Shown one piece after another: positions 6,320-7,493 of a stretch of DNA of 7,493 nt. Origin of the DNA: an uncultured Oscillospiraceae bacterium (GTDB taxonomy: Bacteria > Bacillota_A > Clostridia > Oscillospirales > Oscillospiraceae); assembly GCA_900754605.1 (NCBI GenBank), contig CAAEDK010000027.1, positions 1 through 7,493 on the forward strand, written 5' to 3'. A model generated the notes under the pieces. The model did no database searches. It saw only the letters and a list, made by a program, of their open reading frames with translations, and was not told the origin of the DNA. Position numbers and translations under genes: made by a program. How positions within the stretch are numbered: the stretch's first letter is position 1; each line of letters begins with the position of its first letter.

Positions 6320-6445
6320 AATGGCAGCGGGCGCAAGCGGATTTCTGCTTGCGCCCGCTTGGTTACCACACAGCAAAGACGGAGGAAGCCGTCAAGGGCG
6401 CGGAGCGTTCATCTCGACCCTTGACCGGCTTCCTTTGGCTTTGCT
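6194..6445 (-). ncRNA. Candidate structured RNA region downstream of the HTH gene
   Basis: Reading along the minus strand, four stem systems follow one another. First, AGCAAAG, GGAAGCC and GGTCAAGGG-type arms (6372-6445) fold into a long interrupted hairpin overlapping the HTH stop codon. Second, a perfect 13-pair hairpin has arms AGCGGGCGCAAGC and GCTTGCGCCCGCT (6326-6359). Third, an 11-pair closing stem TCTACGCATTT/AAATGCGTAGA (6297-6307 with 6194-6204) encloses two hairpins: AAAAGCC/GGCTTTT (6262-6287) and an 11-position stem at 6228-6257 with one mismatch. The terminator hairpin at 6154-6192 follows directly. Such density is unlike a plain spacer. It may be an untranslated 3' region, a regulatory RNA, or a DNA site used by the element. 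I recognise no known RNA family. Confidence 0.45.
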
Positions 6446-6680
6446 AATTCTTGACTACAATGGCTTCTGTCAGCTTTGCCTGCAAGCGGTGCTTCATGTA
6501 CTCATCAATACCGATGTGCGGCAAACCATCTTTGTCATAAAGCGTTCGCGTACAAAGCTTATTGATGTAGCCCTCATAGTACCGCAAGACGCGCTCCACG
6601 GCCAGAGGATCACCGGCACGGGCCGCTTCGATCGCATCCATGGGTAAAAGCACTCTGCCGTTAAAAGTTGGTTGCTTCAT
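6444..6680 (-). CDS. Small helix-turn-helix protein of conjugative-element type (HTH_16-like)
   Basis: The 78-residue protein opens MKQPTFNGRVLLPMDAIEAA and contains A-R-A-G-D-P-L-A-V-E-R-V-L-R-Y-Y-E-G-Y-I (about 20-39), then LCTRTLYDKDG (42-52), IDEYMKHRLQAKL (58-70) and a short tail. This order, with a GD-x-A-x-x-x-(I/V)-L-R-x-Y-E-G-Y core and an acidic plus basic C-terminal helix, is what I know from the small HTH regulators of Tn916-like and related Firmicutes transposons. It starts one base after the stop of the sigma-like gene. The nearest GGAG is 12 bases upstream, so translation is probably coupled. Such pairs normally control excision and transfer genes. The genes usually found after it (excisionase, integrase) are not here; a structured region and then the tetR cluster follow. 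Function in this window is inferred from the family. Confidence 0.72.
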   Translation of the reverse strand: MKQPTFNGRVLLPMDAIEAARAGDPLAVERVLRYYEGYINKLCTRTLYDKDGLPHIGIDEYMKHRLQAKLTEAIVVKN

Positions 6681-6681
6681 G

Positions 6682-6873
6682 TTAGTTTCTCACTCCTTTG
6701 GATTGTAAGTCTTTTTGCAACTCGTTCAGCACCTTTGTTCTATGCCGTTGGACGGCGCTGCGGGACATTTCTGCAATACGACCAATCTCACCATCTGTCA
6801 GCTCCAACACACAATACAGGATCAAAATGCTTTTCTCCCGCTCCGGCAGGCTGGCAAAGACGTCGTTCTCCAT
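6682..6873 (-). CDS. Sigma-70 region 4-type protein of a conjugative element, start disturbed
   Basis: This 63-residue reading frame is essentially a sigma region 4: LPEREKSILILYCVLELTDGEIGRIAEMSRSAVQRHRTKVLNEL in outline, with the helix-turn-helix at about residues 25-47 and S-R-S-A-V-Q-R-H-R as recognition helix. It would bind promoter DNA and probably RNA polymerase as part of the element's transfer control. The 6873 ATG has no ribosome binding site. A strong one (GGGGGTGAG) precedes an ATG at 6895 that reads MKYSSDSYGE in another frame. Removing one G at 6870-6872 would join it to this frame as MKYSSDSYENDVFASL. So the gene is either frameshifted, recoded, or has a sequencing error. It is followed after one base by the HTH gene. 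A sigma or sigma-like DNA-binding role is well supported; the true N-terminus is not. Confidence 0.7.
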   Translation of the reverse strand: MENDVFASLPEREKSILILYCVLELTDGEIGRIAEMSRSAVQRHRTKVLNELQKDLQSKGVRN

Positions 6874-6895
6874 AACTATCAGAGCTATACTTCAT

Positions 6896-6928
6896 CTTCT
6901 CACCCCCGATCCGCGGGAGAGTGAGAAG
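6896..6928 (-). promoter_or_regulatory. Hairpin sequestering the ribosome binding site of the sigma-like gene
   Basis: On the minus strand CTTCTCACTCTC (6917-6928) can pair with GGGGGTGAGAAG (6896-6907): eight perfect pairs, then four more including two G-U, around a nine-base loop. The right arm contains the whole Shine-Dalgarno sequence and touches the ATG at 6895. Folding would hide the site from ribosomes. Confidence 0.6.
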
Positions 6929-6930
6929 CC

Positions 6931-6998
6931 GGGGCTAGTTGCGTTGCCCCTTGTGTCTACGTTGGTGCGGCAGCTCCGGCCCGCTCCGAAATGCCGCA
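6931..6998 (-). promoter_or_regulatory. Two further leader hairpins upstream of the sigma-like gene
   Basis: TTGCGGCA/TGCCGCA-type arms (6966-6972 with 6992-6998, seven pairs, 19-base loop) and GGGGC/GCCCC (6931-6935 with 6946-6950) lie between the lipoprotein-like ORF and the ribosome-binding-site hairpin. They could be folding partners of a regulatory leader. No known riboswitch was recognised, and no clear promoter for the sigma-like gene was found in 6896-7033. Confidence 0.35.
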
Positions 6999-7018
6999 AT
7001 ATCAGCCCTGTGGAAGTT

Positions 7019-7040
7019 GATATAATTTGAAGATTATATC
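7019..7040. repeat. AT-rich perfect inverted repeat
   Basis: Eight-base arms GATATAAT and ATTATATC flank a six-base centre. It overlaps the stop codon of the lipoprotein-like ORF and contains TATAAT on both strands, without a convincing -35. It could be an operator at the start of the sigma-gene leader or a weak hairpin. Confidence 0.4.
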
Positions 7041-7123
7041 GTATCGAGGCCGGAACAGGCAGTACAGGCCAGTAAAGAAACAGCAATCAGGCAACATCCA
7101 ATAATTTTCCCAATTTTCCGCAT
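7034..7123 (-). CDS. Lipoprotein-like peptide, 29 residues, possibly truncated
   Basis: The peptide is MRKIGKIIGCCLIAVSLLAC followed by TACSGLDTI. It has the three parts of a lipoprotein signal: basic start, hydrophobic core, and a cysteine after L-L-A (residue 20) or after C-T-A (residue 23). After the lipid-attachment cysteine only six to nine residues remain, so it is either a very small lipoprotein or the leftover start of a longer gene. GAGG lies eight bases before ATG, and the gene starts ten bases after the stop of the 98-residue membrane protein, so it looks like part of the same transcript. Small lipoproteins do occur in conjugative systems, but nothing here identifies one. The role is unknown. 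Confidence 0.42.
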   Translation of the reverse strand: MRKIGKIIGCCLIAVSLLACTACSGLDTI

Positions 7124-7133
7124 AGCAATTTCC

Positions 7134-7430
7134 TCACTGAACGAAAGTAAGGAACATGGCAAGCGCAACAATTCCCACCATCAGCAGCGCCCAAAATGCG
7201 CTGATTGCTGTGGATGCGATATTGATAACGCTGCGGCTTTCCTTGCTCCGCACACATACCACCGAAAGGATCAGGCCCAGCAGGACAAAAACGATATTGG
7301 CTCCGGCCCAAGCGGTTCGGACTCCGTCCGATAGCGAAAGGTGCAGGAACGATGGGGCAAGAGCCGCCAGCGGTAGGATGCTCACAATGAGCGCAGCGAT
7401 ACTAACTGATTGAAATTTTTTCTTTTCCAT
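7134..7430 (-). CDS. Small integral membrane protein, 98 residues, unknown function
   Basis: After MEKKKFQ come three hydrophobic segments at about residues 8-30, 41-61 and 69-96, separated by short loops; the loop RSKESRS (61-67) is polar and basic. No soluble domain or catalytic motif is visible. The pattern of a short basic start, hydrophobic hairpins and I-N-I-A-S-T-A-I-S-A before the last helix loosely recalls small DUF4190-like membrane proteins, a weak resemblance. The start is supported by GAGG seven bases before ATG, placed over the stop codon region of the upstream gene four bases away. It lies next to another hydrophobic protein and a lipoprotein-like peptide, which suggests a membrane-associated unit, perhaps cargo or an accessory part of the element. 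Confidence 0.62.
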   Translation of the reverse strand: MEKKKFQSVSIAALIVSILPLAALAPSFLHLSLSDGVRTAWAGANIVFVLLGLILSVVCVRSKESRSVINIASTAISAFWALLMVGIVALAMFLTFVQ

Positions 7431-7434
7431 AGTT

Positions 7435-7493
7435 TTACCTCATTTCTTTTTTTCCAAATTGGGTGACAGCCAGCGCAAAAAACAGACCAAACA
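7435..7493 (-). CDS. C-terminal end of an unidentified membrane protein (runs off window)
   Basis: Only 18 residues are visible: FGLFFALAVTQFGKKEMR and a TAA. The hydrophobic stretch followed by a lysine-rich end looks like the last membrane helix and cytoplasmic tail of an integral membrane protein. The stop lies four bases before the next ATG and overlaps that gene's ribosome binding site, the spacing expected in an operon. One other frame is also open to the edge and one has a TGA stop near 7441, so the choice rests on hydrophobicity and spacing. Confidence 0.42.
   Translation of the reverse strand, partial: FGLFFALAVTQFGKKEMR

Larger units (their letters stand above)
6154..7493. mobile_element. 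End portion of a probable integrative/conjugative element
   Basis: The call rests on the coupled sigma-70 region 4 and HTH_16-like genes, a pair that in my knowledge of Firmicutes elements marks the regulatory segment of conjugative transposons. No integrase, relaxase, direct repeat or attachment site is visible here, so the true boundary is unknown. The transporter cluster to the left may lie inside the element as cargo or outside it. Confidence 0.45.

Noticed and set aside
6892..7086. 64-codon minus-strand frame across the sigma-gene leader
   Set aside because: No ribosome binding site, overlaps the lipoprotein-like ORF in another frame and runs through the leader hairpins.
7087..7311. 74-codon minus-strand frame overlapping the 98-residue membrane protein
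   Set aside because: Out-of-frame shadow; the 98-residue frame has a ribosome binding site and coherent membrane helices.
1..7493. CRISPR array, tRNA or rRNA genes, insertion-sequence transposase
   Set aside because: No regularly spaced repeats, no recognisable tRNA or rRNA sequence and no transposase motifs were seen on either strand.

Overview
The window looks like a chromosomal stretch of a gut-type Clostridia (Bacillota), probably an Oscillospiraceae or Lachnospiraceae relative. The reasons are strong AGGAGG-type ribosome binding sites, moderately high GC, and a regulator pair typical of Firmicutes conjugative transposons. This placement is inference. Every gene I can support is on the minus strand, so transcription runs from right to left.

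Right part (about 6150-7493): the end of a probable integrative or conjugative element. In transcription order it holds the tail of an unidentified membrane protein, a 98-residue membrane protein, a 29-codon lipoprotein-like peptide, a structured leader, a sigma-70 region-4 type protein, and a small helix-turn-helix (HTH_16-like) protein. The two regulators are one base apart. About 290 bases of highly structured sequence follow them. No integrase or excisionase is visible.

Middle and left (1-6010): a transport and regulation cluster. A TetR-family regulator has its own strong promoter, which overlaps two tandem dyads. After a small terminator comes an operon of two full-length ABC half-transporters (membrane domain plus ATPase) of the exporter fold. 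It continues with a 42-residue membrane peptide, start-stop coupled and absent from a length-filtered ORF list, and an AraC-family regulator. After another terminator begins a DppB/NikB-type ABC permease that runs off the left edge.

How the parts fit: the promoters of the ABC pair and of the Dpp/Nik-type permease carry the same 16-bp dyad (RTTAGC-N4-RCTAAC). In both it starts exactly 4 bp after the -35 hexamer and covers the -10. The two transport units therefore look co-regulated by one repressor. A YbtPQ/IrtAB-like transporter pair, a YbtA/PchR-like AraC regulator, a Nik/Opp-type importer and a DtxR-like dyad together suggest metal-chelate (siderophore or metallophore) transport. That function is inference from family knowledge and context. 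The most unusual items are the shared operator architecture, the structured RNA candidate at 6154-6445, and a hairpin that sequesters the ribosome binding site before the sigma gene, which also appears frameshifted at its start.
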